This document shows, in pieces, positions 1 to 9,960 of a DNA stretch of 64,000 bases (within the stretch, counting starts at the first letter, position 1; every line of letters starts with the position of its first letter). Both the position numbers and the translations under genes were made by a program. Source of the stretch: Zopfochytrium polystomum (lineage: Eukaryota > Chytridiomycota > Chytridiomycetes > Chytridiales > Chytridiaceae); the NCBI GenBank assembly GCA_025765615.1, contig JAIVFJ010000153.1:1-64000 (forward strand), written 5' to 3'. Below the pieces are notes generated by a model. The model was not told where the DNA came from. It saw only the letters and a list, made by a program, of their open reading frames with translations, and ran no database searches.

Positions 1-243
1 AACCAACTTGAAGAAGACTTACACCCCAAAGCTATTCAAGACTACTGGGCTCTTGTAAAAGAGAACGATCCAGATGAGTTCCAGCACAGAATTCATTGCA
101 AACCGACCCTCCAAGCGCTCCAACGCTCCAGGTCCCAAAAACACGAGTCCTGCAACACGTGCAGAAACTCCTGTAAAACCGATGAGCACCACAAAGAAGC
201 TCATCCCAATAAACCCACCAACTGCAACCGGAACGCGACGTAG
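1..243 (+). other. Partial open frame at left edge, unknown
   Basis: A frame open from the first base runs 80 codons to a TAG at 241-243. The first third looks protein-like (acidic, with YWALVKEND near the start). The remainder is rich in Cys, His, Asn and Lys and looks non-coding. It may be the 3' end of an element or exon lying outside the window. No family is recognised. The opposite strand has an 87-codon hydrophobic ORF over the same bases, which is probably chance. Confidence 0.2.
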
Positions 244-630
244 CCTCTGATTGCAAAAATCCAAGTGACGCCTTGGACCCACCTTATTTTAATTTGTCGC
301 ATCTATGGCTGCAAGAATAAAAAAGAGGTACTGTGAGGACGACAGGCTGTTGAGCCTGCGACCTCAAATAAAAAGAGTATACCCCGCTTTTTTAACTGAT
401 AACTTGTGAGGATTATCAATTTGACTCGACCAAACAACGTTTCACGAAAGTGACGTAACACGGCTGGACCCCATTTCTTATTATTTTCATGGGTTATTAT
501 TGTCCCTGCAAGCCGAACCACTGAGATTTGGACTGTCTCTTAGCCGCGGCCATGTATATTATTCATGTTATTATTACGCACTAAGTTGCAGGCCGAATGG
601 CTCAGGCTGTTCTGCACTCTTGGCCAGAGG

Positions 631-710
631 CCCTCTAGCTCAGTGGTGTAGAGCGCTCCCTTCAATGGGAAAGGTGCTAAGTTTGAGACATGCTGGCAGT
701 CACTAACTGA
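631..710 (+). repeat. tRNA-like sequence, possible SINE head
   Basis: The segment carries a near-perfect tRNA D-arm/A-box (TAGCTCAGTGGTGTAGAGCG, stem GCTC/GAGC) followed by a partial anticodon-like hairpin (TCCC/GGGA). The expected B-box position holds a degenerate AGTTTGAGACA instead of GGTTCGANTCC, and no acceptor stem closes. I infer a tRNA-derived SINE head or a decayed tRNA pseudogene rather than a working tRNA. The flanks show no gene. Confidence 0.4.
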
Positions 711-1395
711 ATGATGCAGAAATGCTAAGTTCTGCACAATGACTAAGCCTTGCCCCCCTCACTTTTGGAAATGGATTAGGATGATGTGCTTCAGTGGGTA
801 GAAGTACAGAGTCCAGGTGTACACAGAGCTAACACAGAGCTGCTACATAAGCTACCATGATGAAAGGCCTCATGAAAGGGTATGAGATCATAGGGTTTTT
901 TCTCCTTTCTTTATTGATGATTTTTACTTATTTTTTCAATTAGTAGTTTATCCTGTTTTTCCTGTTTTTACTGTTTTATCTTTTATTTATTTGTTTGTTT
1001 GTTGTCTCTGTGTGTGTCTCTTTTCTTTGTGAGTAACTGTCTTCCTCTTTGCACCAACCAGCTCTCTCCATCTCCTCCATCTTTCTTGGCAGCTGATGCC
1101 AAGAAATGCTCCATGATTTTCTGAGCTGTCTTCCTTGTTTGATGGCTCAGCCCCATTGTTTGGTGACTCACTCCTCCTCTCTCTTCTTTGTTGTTTTATT
1201 TATTGTTTTGTTCTTTTGTATATGTTTTCTCCTCTTTTCCCTTCCTTCTTCCTTCACCCTGCTGATTCCAACCCTCTCCGATTTAAGCAGCCCACCCCCC
1301 ATTCTTGTTGCCCCTTAGAACCTGTACCTGAAGTCTTCTTGCCTGCCCTTATTCCTTCTCTGACTATGTGTATGAGCTGGGGGTGGCAGTCCCCT

Positions 1396-1472
1396 GGTGT
1401 GTGACAGGAGAATTGGTTCTCTTGGCCATTTATGGCAGTGTGCTGGGTTCAAGTCCCAGTGCACCTCACCAT
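1396..1472 (+). repeat. tRNA-like sequence with intact T-arm, possible SINE
   Basis: A perfect T-arm is present near 1443-1462 (CTGGG, loop TTCAAGT, CCCAG). It is followed by TGCACCTC, which can pair, with two wobbles, to TGGTGTG about 60 nt upstream. A weak hairpin GCC/GGC sits where an anticodon arm would be, but the D-arm is poor. It resembles a Pol III-derived SINE or a tRNA pseudogene. A functional tRNA is not supported. Confidence 0.35.
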
Positions 1473-2999
1473 TCTGCATACTGTTTAGGCTGGTCTAGGG
1501 TAGGAGCTACTTGATGATGGACGGTGGGAGGGTAAAACTGTGGTAGTGCCTCGCCGGTTTCCTGTCAATACATCGCTTCAAATCCAGGTCTCTCAAGGTG
1601 ATATGAATGAGTTGGCTGGTCAGGTATTATGTGGTGGTATGGTCTCTCTGGTATTCCTCCCTGTCCCTGGTGATGGTTCCTTTGGCCTTTGGTGGACCTG
1701 GTTCGCTGGGTTCAGACCCTCTTCCTTTCATGCTAATACCTGTGGTTGTCTTTGGTGTCTTCCTTGTGTGTGGGAGTGGGTATTGACCTTCCTTGCTTCT
1801 AAGACAGGTTATTCTCTCTGGCCTGGTGAGGCAGAGGTCTGTCTCCTGGTAGGATGAAGCAAGAAGAGTCCCACTGTCTCCCACCCTGGTTGCACCCTCT
1901 CCCTTGGATTGAGTTGGAACACTCTCCTTGGAGTGAGACAAGTTGTGTTTGGTTCTGTTAAGTGGAAAACAGTTCTGATTTGGTTCAACAGGCACCTCTG
2001 CACACTAACTGTTCCTTGTGTCTGCCCTTTGTCTCTCCAACCCCCTCCAACTCAGGGTTTGACTTGTTGTTTATTTCTTTTGTTGTTTTTTTTGTTGTTT
2101 CTTTTGTTGTTTCTTTTGATGGGTTGTAGTGGCTTGTCACTCCCCTTACCGATTCAGTCGGTCTTACCGATCCAGTCGGTTCTGTCTCTGGTCTAACTTG
2201 GCTTTGGCCTTGTGCCCCAGATGAAACCCTTCTGTGTCTTGCACCAGAGGATTATGCTTTCTTTTGTGATTGTGTCTGTTTCATGGTTTGGTGTGAGAAA
2301 CCCCTCTTTTGTGTTAGAGATTTATTTGTGTTTTTCTTGGGCTTTTTAAGACTCCAAATACACTTTCCTGTCTAGTGCCCCTAGACACCCTCCTTTTGCC
2401 CCTTTTCATTAGCCAGGATTGGTATTTAGGTCCATGCTCTAGTTTCCACCTATAGCCCTAGGTGAGGAGTAAGAGAGCACAGTCTCACACCCCACGTAGA
2501 TCAGCAGTTGCTGAATGCAGAGAAATTGGTTTTAAGGGATTTGGTTGGGTTTTGGCTGAGTTGTGAATGTGGGAAGTTGCAGGCAACGAATTTCGACGGA
2601 TTTGGGTGAAATTTGGTGCTAATTGAGTACTGAATTCGTTCAAAACGCGGACAGTTACTATGCAGCAGGGAAGCAGTCGAGGATTGCGACGTTTGGTGAG
2701 TAGATAGAACAAAAGGAATACTTTCAAATGGTGGTAAGCGATTCCTAAAGCAATTGAAAGAAGTTGGAAACGTAAACTCTCGAAATTCGATGTTATCAGG
2801 TGGCTGATGTTGTGGATGAGTGCTGTCACACACTCTGCGAGGCTGCTGCAGCGAAAAACGATCGTCAAAACGTCTTCCCCAGTGTTAAAAGTGGTGTGGG
2901 CCGCGGTGGAGGCGTGAGGGACAAAAATTGAAGCTGTTGGTTCTGTAGGTAGTGATGCTGGTGATGTGTGATGGTGAGTGGCACTGTATGTTTACTTGT

Positions 3000-3345
3000 T
3001 ATACACGCCCCCCTTGTTGTTGCTATGCGTTCTGCTTGTTCTCCTTATTCTCCACTGATCTCTACTCCAAGTGATTGGGATGGGTCACAATTTTGTATGA
3101 AAGAATTGGCTGCTGCTGTTTGTGGATGGTGGTGAACTACTCTGGTGGACTACTTCTCTCTTGTGATGGTGAAGCTGAGAGACTGTTGCACAATGTATGC
3201 TGTTTGGCTTTATACAAAATTGTGACAAAGACCAGGTGACAAAAAATGCACCAAATCCTCATCACAGTTGGTGCTCCCATGCATCACAGTGTAAGGTGTT
3301 GCTCCTGCACACTGCTTACTGCAAAAACTCAAAATCTAACAGCTC
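3000..3345 (-). repeat. Solo LTR-like repeat, inverted copy of the 9.04 kb LTR
   Basis: Read on the minus strand from 3345, the sequence starts TGTTAG and follows the same order of blocks as 9039-9260: the GTAAGCAGTGTGCAGGAGC block, then a TTTTGTATAAAG block, then a CACCA-rich block. Similarity is obvious at both ends but weak in the middle, and the left limit is approximate. It directly abuts the Gypsy pol fragment at 3346. Confidence 0.5.
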
Positions 3346-4165
3346 ACAGTCTTTGCCAAGAACAGAACTCTCAGTCAAAGATTCAAGAATCACAGTTCCC
3401 AGTCAAGAATTCAAGCCCCACTGCTGAAGAGTACAGGAACTTGGACCCATCAGACCTTTTGCTGGCATCCAAGCCACCAAAAGAATATCTCCCTTATGCT
3501 GATGTGTTTTTCAAGACCAAGGCAGACCTGCTACCAGCTCAGAGGCCTTATGGCTGTGAAATTCCACTCAAGGATGAAAATTGCAGCCCACCTTTCAAGC
3601 CACTGTACCACCTCTCTACCAGAAGCCAAGGCCCTCAAAGAATACATTGAAGAAATGCTGAACAAGGGATTCATGCAACCTTCCAAGTCGCCAGCTGGAG
3701 CTCCCATCTTTTTTGTCAAGAAGAAGGAAGGGGATTGAGACCCTGTGTGGACTACTGAGATCTCAATGAGATGACAGTCAAGAACTGCTATCCACTGCCT
3801 CTCATCTCTGAATTACTGGACAAACTGAGCCATGCAAGGATATTTTCCAAGATTGACCTCAGAGGTGCCTACAATTTGGTCAGAATTAAGCCCCAGGATC
3901 AATGGGAGACTGCCTTCAGATGCAAATACCGTCACTTTGAGTACTTGGTCATGCCCTTTGGCCTTACCAATGCTCCAGCTATTTTCCAAGGCATGATGAA
4001 TGACATCTTCAGGGATATTCTGGACCTTTTTGTCATTGACTACCTGGATGATATCCTGGTATTTTCGTCCGACACAGCAAGCCATATGGGACATGTCAAG
4101 ACTGTCTTGGAGAGACTCAGACAGCATCACCTCTATGCAAAGCTGGAGAAGTGTGAATTCCACAA
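3346..4165 (+). pseudogene. Ty3/Gypsy pol fragment (protease-RT linker and RT), broken
   Basis: This stretch is nearly identical to 6117-6950 of the neighbouring element. It encodes the pre-RT linker ([12 protein letters not shown]), the RT entry ([12 protein letters not shown]) and the RT core with YLDD at about 4040-4055. Relative to the intact copy it has a frameshift near 3625, another near 3730 and a TGA in place of an Arg codon near 3757. It stops at the codons for EKCEFHN, exactly where the 5' LTR of the next element begins. I infer that it is the older host copy into which the 4166 element inserted. Confidence 0.85.
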
Positions 4166-4473
4166 TGTTATGAATCACCCTCTGGAAACCTCTGGAACCT
4201 TCTAGAACATTCCTTCATGGAACCTTGTGGAACCTTCTGGAACCTTCTTTGCTTTCCTGACTTGTCTTGTTGTCATTGGTATCATTGGTATCATTGCATT
4301 ACTAATTGCTCTTTCTGGAACTTTCTTGGAGTCTTGACAAGGAACACTCTCAAAAGGTATAAAAGGGGGATGGGGGACCTGTCCCATCCCTCAAGTGAAT
4401 TATTGTTTCCAATACAATCATCACTCCTCTCAGTTCCTTGTCTGCCTTGTCCTGTCCTGCCCTGTTCCTGACA
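4166..4473 (+). repeat. Gypsy 5' LTR
   Basis: The LTR begins TGTTATGAATCACCC and ends about GTTCCTGACA. It contains repeated GGAACCTTCT blocks and a TATA box (TATAAAA, 4358-4364). The sequence after it (TCATAATTCACTTCACCC) would be the primer-binding region. A solo copy of the same LTR lies inverted at 48395-48706, which fixes the ends to within a few bases. No partner 3' LTR is in the window. Confidence 0.75.
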
Positions 4474-4513
4474 TCATAATTCACTTCACCCTCTCCCACT
4501 ACTCTCTGCCATC

Positions 4514-5437
4514 ATGTCTGACCCAAACAACACCTTCCCTGATGCAACTGCCTTCCAAGCCTTGATGGACCAATTACAAGCCCTCTCAAGACAGACACAC
4601 CAACTTCAAGAACAAGTCCTTCACCAGCAGCACCAGCTTCAACAACAACTTCACCAACAAGAACATCAAGCTCTTCCCCTGCCTCAAGCCAACCAAGCAA
4701 GAGAGCCCAAGGTTCCCAGCCCTGACAAGTTCACTGGGCTGGCCAAAGACCTTAGGAACTTCATGGCCACTGTGGAGAATGTCATCCTTCTCCAACCTTC
4801 AAGATTTCCCAGTGAGCAAGTCAAGGTTCTTTTCACAAGCACCCTCCTGTCTGGTCAAGCTCAATCATGGTACAGATCTCTCCCAAGCACACCCACCACC
4901 CTGCAAGAGCTCTGGGAGGGGCTGGAAGCTACCTTTGGTGACCCCTACGCATCTTGGACAGCAAGATCCAAGCTCAAGCATATCAAGCAAGGAAAGCAAT
5001 CTTGTGTGGCCTACACCAACCAATTCAAGCAACTAGCCAGAGACTCTGGATACAATGATGCAGCTCTGATGGAGCTGTACCATGATGGTCTCCATGAGTC
5101 TATCCAAGACATGCTCTCCCAGTCTCTGCACATCCCTGAGACCTTGGAAGAGTACATTCTCCTTGCCATCAAGATTGACAACAGACTCTACTCCAAGAGG
5201 CTGAAGCAAAGACAAGTAGGAACTACATCAAGACCTACCCCAGTTCCTCAAGCTCTCACAGTTCCTGAACCCATGCAAGTGGATGCAGTTGAGACACTTC
5301 CTAAGGGTCCTCTGAGCCAAGAGGAGAAAGCAAGGAGGGCCCAGCAGGGACTGTGTTTTTACTGTGGCTCCAAGGAGCATGCTGTCAAGGACTGCCCAAG
5401 GAAGAAGCACCCAAACTCCCAGGTCCAGGCTCACTGA
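4514..5437 (+). CDS. gag: Gypsy Gag polyprotein
   Basis: This is a 307-aa open frame starting at ATG 4514, 40 nt after the LTR. The N-terminus is a Gln/His-rich coiled stretch (residues 15-60). A retrotransposon gag core follows (about 75-215, with [10 protein letters not shown] and the FGDPYA region), and near the C-terminus lies a CCHC zinc knuckle, [14 protein letters not shown]. It assembles the particle and binds element RNA. The 3' end overlaps pol by 85 nt, consistent with -1 frameshifting to make Gag-Pol. The slippery site was not identified. Confidence 0.85.
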   Translation: MSDPNNTFPDATAFQALMDQLQALSRQTHQLQEQVLHQQHQLQQQLHQQEHQALPLPQANQAREPKVPSPDKFTGLAKDLRNFMATVENVILLQPSRFPSEQVKVLFTSTLLSGQAQSWYRSLPSTPTTLQELWEGLEATFGDPYASWTARSKLKHIKQGKQSCVAYTNQFKQLARDSGYNDAALMELYHDGLHESIQDMLSQSLHIPETLEEYILLAIKIDNRLYSKRLKQRQVGTTSRPTPVPQALTVPEPMQVDAVETLPKGPLSQEEKARRAQQGLCFYCGSKEHAVKDCPRKKHPNSQVQAH

Positions 5438-7142
5438 GGGGCAATTCCCTGGACCCTCCTCCAAGCTGCCCCTGTTTCATCACCACCACCAGCACCACAA
5501 ACACCTCAGATTCCAAGCCCCACCAACTCACCATGGATGTCAAGATTCAACTCTCACCCAAGTCAACCATCACAGCCAAGGCCCTTATAGACTCTGGATC
5601 ATCCTGCAACATCATTGATGCCACCCTTGCCAAGTCTTGTGCCATTCCTACGATCAAGAAATCCACACCCCTCAAGGACCACTTTGCCAATCATGCTCTG
5701 TTCAAGGAAATCAGCCATGAAACCAAGCTAAACCTCCACATCCAAGACTTTCCACCATCCATGGTCAATCTGGAAGTATTGGATCTTGGCTCACCCACAT
5801 TCTCTGTCATCCTGGGATTACCATGGCTGCAAGCCCAGAACCCTGCCATTGATTGGGTCACTGGTCAAGTCCAACCTCCACCAATCGGAACAGTCACCCA
5901 AAACTCAAGTCAAGCCCCCAAGTCTCATGCTCTCAAGCCCTTGATTCAAGATTCACAGCCAGCCAAGACTCAAGTTCCACAGTTCACAGTTCACAGTCAA
6001 GATTCAAGTAGAGCTCATAGAGCTCACAGTCATGGCCATGACTCTTGTTCACAGAACCCACAGTCAAAGATTCAAGTACCACAGTTCACAGTCCACATTC
6101 AAGATTCAAGTTCCACAGCTCACAGTCTTTGCCAAGAACAGAACTCTCAGTCAAAGATTCAAGAATCACAGTTCCCAGTCAAGAATTCAAGCCCCACTGC
6201 TGAGGAGCACGACAACCTGGACCCATCAGACCTTTTGCTGGCATCCAAGCTACCAAAGGAATATCTCCCTTATGCTGATGTGTTTTCCAAGACCAAGGCA
6301 GACCTGCTACCAGCTCAGAGGCCTTATGACTGTGAAATCCCACTCAAGGATGAAACTTGCAGCCCACCTTTCAAGCCACTGTACCACCTCTCTCCACCAG
6401 AAGCCAAGGCCCTCCAAGAATACATTGAAGAAATGCTGAACAAGGGATTCATGCAACCTTCCAAGTCACCAGCTGGAGCTCCCATCTTTTTTGTCAAGAA
6501 GAAGGATGGGGGACTGAGACCCTGTGTGGACTACAGAGATCTCAATGAGATGACAGTCAAGAACCGCTATCCACTGCCTCTCATCTCTGAATTACTGGAC
6601 AAACTGAGCCATGCAAGGATATTTTCCAAGATTGACCTCAGAGGTGCCTACAATTTGGTCAGAATTAAGCCCCAGGATCAATGGAAGACTGCCTTCAGAT
6701 GCAAATACGGTCACTTTGAGTACTTGGTTATGCCCTTTGGACTTACCAATGCTCCAGCTATTTTCCAAGGCATGATGAATGACATCTTCAGGGATATTCT
6801 GGACCTTTTTGTCATTGTCTACCTGGATGATATCCTGGTATTTTCATCTGACACTGCAAGCCATATGGGACATGTCAAGACTGTCTTGGAGAGACTCAGA
6901 CAGCATCACCACTATGCAAAGCTGGAGAAGTGTGAATTCCACAAGACCTCCATTGAGTTTTTGGGGTTCATTGTGTCTGACAAAGGGATCTCCATGGCAC
7001 CAGACAAGATCCAAACTATTCTTGAATGGAAGGCTCCAAATTCTATCAAGGATGTTCAAAGCTTCCTTGGATTTTGCAACTTCTACAGAACCTTCATTGC
7101 CAACTATTCTGCCATAGCCAAGCCTCTCACTGATATCACCAA
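5353..7142 (+). pseudogene. pol: Gypsy Pol, truncated after RT
   Basis: The frame is open across an aspartic protease ([15 protein letters not shown] catalytic motif) and a Ser/Gln-rich spacer with repeated QDSSR/HSQ-like units (about 5880-6190). It then covers the complete RT fingers, palm and thumb ([30 protein letters not shown]), ending with the [11 protein letters not shown] thumb region. The open frame runs on to 7224, but bases after 7142 belong to the next repeat. RNase H and integrase are absent. The first catalytic-motif residue is V (VYLDD) here, against D in the 3346-4165 fragment. Confidence 0.85.
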
Positions 7143-7556
7143 ACGAGGGGCGCTAGGCTGCGCCCTGTCCGTCCCGTCGCTATTAACCGCTCCTGTTGTA
7201 TTTGAGATTAGGTTCCTGAGATAAAAACCCCCGTTTCCCTCTTCTCTCTCTTTATTCTGCGGTTGTGTTGCGCCCTCGGGAGTGCCCTTCCGTTTCCCCT
7301 CGCATCGGCCCACGGCCACGCGAGTAATCGGTGCTCCAGCACCGCTCCTTCAGAGGATTGTCCCTCTGAATGTTCATTCTTTGTGTTTGAGACCCCTGTT
7401 AGACAGATCAGTAGGGATACTTCGTGGACTAGGCAAGTAGTAGGGTTGAAACACCCCCTAGACAACAGCCCAATAAAGTTAGTTTTAGCCTATTATTTGC
7501 TTTCCCTCACTCTAGGGCCCAGATCCCAGGGTCAAAGGAGTGAGTATAGTCTCACA
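7143..7556 (-). repeat. 410-bp LTR-like repeat, copy 1
   Basis: On the minus strand the repeat starts TGTGAGACTATACTCACTCC and ends about GCCCCTCG. A second copy lies in the opposite orientation at 43268-43667 with high similarity along its whole length. Copy 1 has about 20 extra bases (near 7305-7325) that copy 2 lacks. The TG start and promoter-size length suggest a solo LTR, but a CA end and a target-site duplication were not found. It separates the truncated Gypsy pol from the Copia remnant. Confidence 0.65.
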
Positions 7557-7559
7557 TCA

Positions 7560-8745
7560 TTGCCATGGCAGCTGCAAACAACTGGCACACTGCTATTGTC
7601 GACATCAGCAACGCGTACCTAAGCAGCATGCTCGATGTGCCCATTTACATGGAGCAGCCAGACGGCTACTGCAGTGATGGCAAGCCTGGCTTCTGAAGAG
7701 AGCTGTTAATGGTATCAAGCAAGCTGGCCAATGTTGGTATGAAGAACTGATTGGCCACCTGAAGTCGAATGGATATCAGTAAAGCACAGCAGACCCCTGT
7801 ATCCTCTTCAGTCAAGTGGATGGAAAAGTCATTTTCATTACCATCTATGTCAATGCTATTTGTTTCTTTGGGGATTCTGGGAGATCACCTCTGCCATCAC
7901 ACTGCTAAAATCTCCTTACAAACTCTGCGAAATAGGAACAATCAAAACCATCCTCAATATGCAACTGGAACACTGACACAACAGAATCTTCTTGCAACAG
8001 AAAGCCTATATCAAGGAGTTGCTTCAATGCCATGCCAACATTATCAACAACTGCACTGCAGTAACCGCCCTTCCCAGTAGCCTCAATCTTCAGCCACGTG
8101 AGATCGACGAAGTAGCTGCAGACCAGAGACTGTACCAGGCAATCCTTGGCAGCATCAACTACCTTGCAACACACACGTGACCAGACCTTGCCCCAGCAGT
8201 TTCATACCTTGGTGCCCTCAGCAAGGATCCTAGCGAGCAACACATGAAGATCCTTATTCTGGTTCTCGAATATCTCAACAGTAATAGTGAGCATGGTTTA
8301 TTCTATTCTCGCAACTGCACAGATATAGCCAGTTACTCCAACGCTGCCCATGGTGTCCACTCAGATGGGAAATCACAGCTTGGCTACTATGTTCTATTTG
8401 GAGGAACAGCCATTAGTTGGACACATGCTGTCACTGCAGGAAGCTGAATATGTAGTTGTGTCTGAACTGGGACGAGAACTTAAGGCACTATCCCAACTCT
8501 ACTCAGCACTTCAACTTCTGTCTCCAACTCCTCTTGTCATCTACACTGACAACAGCGGTGTGATCAACTCAGTTCAAATGATCTTTACACCAATTGGTCA
8601 AAGCATATCATGGTAAAGTATCATTATATTCGACAACTTGTGGAACAAAAAGTAGTATGGCTTGAATGGATTGCTGGCAGAGAACAGCCTGCAGACTATA
8701 TGACAAAATCTCTCTCAGCTGCTCTTAGTGAATACCATTTGAGTC
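7560..8745 (+). pseudogene. Ty1/Copia pol remnant (RT and RNase H)
   Basis: The order of conserved blocks is that of Copia. RT is shown by TAIVDISNAYLSSML and NGIKQAGQCWYEEL, then the catalytic YVDD region, here YVNA. The connection follows, then RNase H (ISWTHAVTAGS; VIYTDNSGVI) and the C-terminal KHIMVKYHYIRQ and PADYMTKSLS. At least five in-frame stops and several frameshifts break it, and the N-terminal gag, protease and integrase are absent. The loss of both catalytic aspartates confirms that it is dead. Confidence 0.85.
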
Positions 8746-9038
8746 GCATTGGCCTTTGTTTCTTCTCTTTCCTCTGATTCAATTTTTCTTATGTGTGAAG
8801 TTGTTTTCCTCTTTGTTCCTTTTCATTACCTTGACTCATTTTCTTTTACCTCTGAAGTTCAATATGTGCCCCCATTCATTTTTGTTAGTGTGGTCTGTCC
8901 TTTCTGTTCTGCCATCTGATGGCCAGTCATACCTGTTTGTGATTCTTCTTTCTCTGGTGTACGGTTTCCTTAAGTTGACTATGGCTTAAGGTTTTCCTCC
9001 ATGCCAGCCTTTGCTCCTGCCCACAGCTTAGGGGGGAG
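8746..9038 (+). other. Copia 3' untranslated stretch and polypurine tract
   Basis: This is T-rich sequence between the end of the Copia frame and the purine run TTAGGGGGGAG at about 9028-9038, which fits a polypurine tract just before a 3' LTR. There is no gene. Confidence 0.45.
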
Positions 9039-9260
9039 TGTTAGTTTTGGGTCTTTTGGTGTAAGCAGTGTGCAGGAGCTTTGACCTGATACTGCTCCGC
9101 AAGGATGACTTGCAGCATTTTGCAAGTGATGGTCCTTGTAACAGTTTTGTATAAAGACAAACACAAGACTGACAGAAGCCAAGATCAACCTCCCACCACC
9201 ACCTTCAGTAGTGTACTACCTCCATCTCCACAGCAGCACAACCCATCAACAATCCAGCCC
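9039..9260 (+). repeat. Copia-type 3' LTR, left part
   Basis: The LTR starts TGTTAG straight after a polypurine tract. Related copies are the inverted one at 3000-3345 and a fragment at 61550-61660 that shares the segment from GACTGACAGAAGCCAAGATC through CTTCAGTAGTGTAC. The right end is not defined because no full second copy is in the window. Confidence 0.5.
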
Positions 9261-9836
9261 AACGAATTCTTTCACCTCCCAACTGTACCTGGACAGCTGG
9301 GCAACCCCCAGCAGAGTAGCAACTGGACACGCTGTCACACACACACAGCACCCCGCATAAAAATGAATCGTTATTGCAACACACTCGACTCGAACCTACG
9401 ACACGCAAGTGATCGAATCTGTGACTTCGGCAACACATCAGACGGCTTTGGGAGCCTGGCCTACTGTCGCACAGCTTATAAGAAGCAATGAGAGCCTACA
9501 ATAAGGCACTCGCCAACTACAACAGGCTCGTCGCAATTTTATGTTGGTCCAACAGCTACACACAATGGCGCTAGCAGGCTTCAATGTCTGTTGTCGGCAA
9601 GAGGACGTCGATCATCTGGAGCGATGGAGGGTGATGACCGTCGGCTTCTGCGGGCCCAAGAGTGTAGAGACCCACTTGAAACCTTCGGCGCCATTATGGT
9701 CGTTGGCCGCGCAGTGGCCGTTCAACCAGCCAAGTCGTTTGTGAACGGTCGTCACAACCGGGAAGTTTTTTTTGTGCGGCTTCTGTGATTGCATGGTCGA
9801 CACAGAGAGACAGCGAGAGACAGTGAGAGAGACAGT

Positions 9837-9885
<49 letters not shown>

Positions 9886-9960
9886 TGAACGGTTTTTTCT
9901 TCTTTTGTTGCTTTTTTTTTTGTTTGTTTGTTTTGTTTTTTTTTGTTCAGACACTCCGGG
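9261..9960. other. Intergenic, promoter side of the Lifeguard-like gene
   Basis: No gene is seen. A (GA)n tract of about 80 bp (9800-9880) and T-rich sequence (9896-9945) lie directly before the start codon at 9961. The 9380-9440 minus strand has a B-box-like GTAGGTTCGAGTCGAG but no tRNA fold. Confidence 0.4.

Larger units (their letters stand above)
244..2990. other. Intergenic, repeat-like, no gene supported
   Basis: Apart from the two tRNA-like stretches, this 2.7 kb holds T-rich and CT-rich tracts (900-1260, 2070-2120) and a short internal repeat of the type TTACCGATYCAGTCGGT at about 2145-2180. A 127-codon minus-strand ORF (2485-2868) has no recognisable domain. Nothing here supports a gene. 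Confidence 0.4.
4166..7142 (+). mobile_element. Ty3/Gypsy retrotransposon, 5' part (LTR-gag-truncated pol)
   Basis: The order is 5' LTR 4166-4473, leader, gag 4514-5437, then pol from 5353 in the -1 frame. Pol runs through protease and RT and stops inside the connection after RT ([10 protein letters not shown]). RNase H, integrase and the 3' LTR are missing because a different repeat starts at 7143. The coding frames that remain are open, so the copy is young, although it can no longer transpose by itself. It sits inside the pol fragment at 3346-4165. Confidence 0.85.

Noticed and set aside
7569..9260. A complete Copia element with two LTRs
   Set aside because: The repeat on its left (7143-7556) is not the same sequence as the LTR on its right (9039 onward), and gag, protease and integrase are missing.
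9370..9450. Minus-strand GTAGGTTCGAGTCGAG resembling a tRNA B-box
   Set aside because: No acceptor, D or anticodon stem can be formed at the right spacing.
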